This document shows, one piece after another, positions 62,749-64,000 of a stretch of 64,000 nt of DNA. The notes under the pieces were generated by a model. That model saw nothing but the letters and a program-made list of their open reading frames with translations. It did no database searches and was not told where the DNA came from. The stretch is taken from positions 62,001 through 126,000 of the forward strand of contig NZ_JAFCIY020000022.1 in NCBI RefSeq assembly GCF_020194955.2, in the 5' to 3' direction. Position 1 is the stretch's first letter, and every line of letters begins with the position of its first letter. The position numbers and the translations under genes were made by a program. This DNA is from Desulfuromonas sp. CSMB_57. Its GTDB lineage: Bacteria; Desulfobacterota; Desulfuromonadia; Desulfuromonadales; Syntrophotaleaceae.

Positions 62749-63078
62749 ATGGCAGCGAAAAAGTTACACGTTAAAAAAGGCGACCTGGTCAGAATCACCG
62801 CCGGCAAGGAAAAAGGCAAGTCCGGCCAGGTGATCCGGGTCTTCACGGATAAGGGTCGGGTTGTTGTCGAAAACCTGAATATGGTAAAACGGCATACGCG
62901 ACCCGGACGAAGCAATGCCCAGGGTGGCATTGTTGAAAAGGAAGCTCCGTTGGATGTCTCGAACGTTGCTCTGGTGTGCGGTGCCTGCAATCAGCCGACC
63001 CGTACCGGCATGCGCTTCCTGGAAGACGGCAGCAAGGTGCGCTATTGCAAAAAGTGCAACGAGATCGTGGATAAATAA
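62749..63078 (+). CDS. rplX: Ribosomal protein L24
   Basis: 109 residues. The KOW motif VKKGDLVRITAGKEKGKSGQ is followed by a C-terminal zinc-ribbon-like pair CGAC ... CKKC. Initiates 50S assembly near the tunnel exit. Confidence 0.98.
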   Translation: MAAKKLHVKKGDLVRITAGKEKGKSGQVIRVFTDKGRVVVENLNMVKRHTRPGRSNAQGGIVEKEAPLDVSNVALVCGACNQPTRTGMRFLEDGSKVRYCKKCNEIVDK

Positions 63079-63090
63079 CGGAGGATTTCC

Positions 63091-63645
63091 ATGGGTGCAA
63101 GACTGAAAGAAAAATACCAGACTGAAATCGCGCCGCGGTTGGCCGTCGATCTCCAGCTGAAAAACGTGATGGAAGTACCCCGGATCGAAAAGGTGGTCGT
63201 CAATATGGGCCTCGGTGAAGCGATTCAGAATATCAAAATTCTGGAATCGGCCGTCGAGGAACTGGGGCGTATCACCGGGCAGAAACCGGTGGTAACCAAG
63301 GCAAAGAAATCCATCGCGCAGTTCAAGCTGCGTGAGGGCATGCCTATCGGCTGCATGGTCACATTGCGCAGGGACCGGGCCTATGAATTCCTGGATCGTC
63401 TCATCAATGTAGCTTTGCCGCGGGTGCGCGATTTTAAAGGGGTTTCCCGTAAAGGATTCGACGGTCGCGGAAATTACACCCTTGGCGTGCGTGAGCAGTT
63501 GATTTTTCCCGAAATCGACTTGGAAAAAATTGATAAGCTCAAAGGGCTCAACGTGACCATTGTGACCACGGCCAAAAATGACGAAGAAGGCCGTGCTCTG
63601 CTGGCCGCCATCGGCATGCCCTTTACCAAAAAAGCTCAGAGCTAG
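63091..63645 (+). CDS. rplE: Ribosomal protein L5
   Basis: 184 residues. [19 protein letters not shown] and [19 protein letters not shown] are conserved. Binds 5S rRNA and contacts P-site tRNA. CGGAGGATTTCC upstream. Confidence 0.98.
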   Translation: MGARLKEKYQTEIAPRLAVDLQLKNVMEVPRIEKVVVNMGLGEAIQNIKILESAVEELGRITGQKPVVTKAKKSIAQFKLREGMPIGCMVTLRRDRAYEFLDRLINVALPRVRDFKGVSRKGFDGRGNYTLGVREQLIFPEIDLEKIDKLKGLNVTIVTTAKNDEEGRALLAAIGMPFTKKAQS

Positions 63646-63656
63646 GGGAGGACGTC

Positions 63657-63842
63657 GTGGCCAAAAAATCGATGATGATCAAAGCGGGCCGGAAGCAGAA
63701 ATTTCAGGTTCGTCAATATAATCGCTGCCCCCTTTGCGGGCGGCCGAGAGCTTATTACCGCAAATTTGATATGTGCCGTATTTGCCTGCGCAAGCTTGCG
63801 CTTGAAGGCAAACTTCCCGGCGTAATCAAATCCAGTTGGTAA
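63657..63842 (+). CDS. rpsN: Ribosomal protein S14, zinc-binding (type Z)
   Basis: 61 residues with a GTG start (GGGGAGGACGTC upstream). The short form with two Cys pairs, [20 protein letters not shown], is the zinc-dependent version of S14. No zinc-free paralogue lies in the window. Confidence 0.97.
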   Translation: MAKKSMMIKAGRKQKFQVRQYNRCPLCGRPRAYYRKFDMCRICLRKLALEGKLPGVIKSSW

Positions 63843-63861
63843 TCAGTAAGGAGTTGCATCC

Positions 63862-64000
63862 ATGGCAATGACAGATCCCGTCGCCGATATGCTGACCCGG
63901 ATTCGTAATGCGGGCCTGGCTAAGCACCAGAAGTGTGATATCCCCAGTTCCACTCTCAAAGAGGCGCTGGCGGTGGTGCTGAAGGATCTCGGCTATATTC
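63862..64000 (+). CDS. rpsH: Ribosomal protein S8, N-terminal part (runs off right edge)
   Basis: 46 codons visible. [20 protein letters not shown] is the standard S8 N terminus. AAGGAG lies upstream of the ATG at 63862. It continues the spc order rplE-rpsN-rpsH. Confidence 0.96.
   Translation, partial: MAMTDPVADMLTRIRNAGLAKHQKCDIPSSTLKEALAVVLKDLGYI

Overview
The window is a piece of a GC-rich bacterial chromosome. The best fit is a Desulfuromonadia-type organism (Geobacter / Desulfuromonas / Geothermobacter relatives). This rests on the mix of genes: class-I hybrid cluster protein, rubrerythrin, DUF4388/PATAN protein, many c-di-GMP and two-component proteins, and the tRNA-tuf-rpmG-tRNA-secE-nusG-rplKAJL-rpoBC block followed directly by str and S10/spc. 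No rRNA, CRISPR array, IS element or replication origin was seen. The genus cannot be fixed by reading alone.

Left part (1-9916, all minus strand). A MarR regulator sits upstream of a heavy-metal P1B ATPase cut by the window edge, with a promoter overlapped by two TTGA-N3-TCAA sites. Next come a P2A (Ca2+-type) ATPase, a secF with no secD beside it, a doubtful small lipoprotein, an OmpR-family response regulator / histidine kinase pair, and an LTA-synthase-like membrane sulfatase-fold enzyme.

Middle part (9917-38340, mixed strands). A small phage-type regulatory island (CI-like repressor, divergent small DNA-binding protein, two palindromes between them) precedes a 2097-residue multi-PAS/PocR/GGDEF/EAL receptor that carries a recent 771-bp in-frame internal duplication. 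A diguanylate cyclase is translationally coupled to a B12-binding protein with the Wx9EH signature of CarH/LitR photoreceptors. Fasciclin and rubrerythrin genes follow. Then comes a nitrogen-oxide block: a NirB-NirD fusion, a stand-alone PAS protein and hcp. nirBD and hcp each have an FNR/HcpR-type box placed about -41.5 from a TAnnnT -10. Next is a compact, overlapping four-gene cluster: C39-like peptidase, RLAN/RimK ATP-grasp ligase, GCS2 carboxylate-amine ligase and N-formylglutamate amidohydrolase. It looks like a dedicated amide/peptide biosynthesis-and-trimming system and is the best candidate here for an uncharacterised pathway. It is followed by a coiled-coil lipoprotein, a Ycf46-like AAA+ ATPase, proS, a PATAN protein and pyrF.

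Right part (38340-64000, plus strand). rlmB, then the translation/transcription core: tRNA-Thr(TGT), tRNA-Tyr(GTA), tRNA-Gly(TCC), tRNA-Thr(GGT), tuf1, rpmG, tRNA-Trp(CCA), secE, nusG, rplK, rplA, an L10 leader, rplJ, rplL, an attenuator-like hairpin, rpoB, rpoC, rpsL, rpsG, fusA, tuf2, then rpsJ to rpsH (cut at the right edge). The two tuf genes appear to differ at one silent base and share identity only inside the coding sequence.
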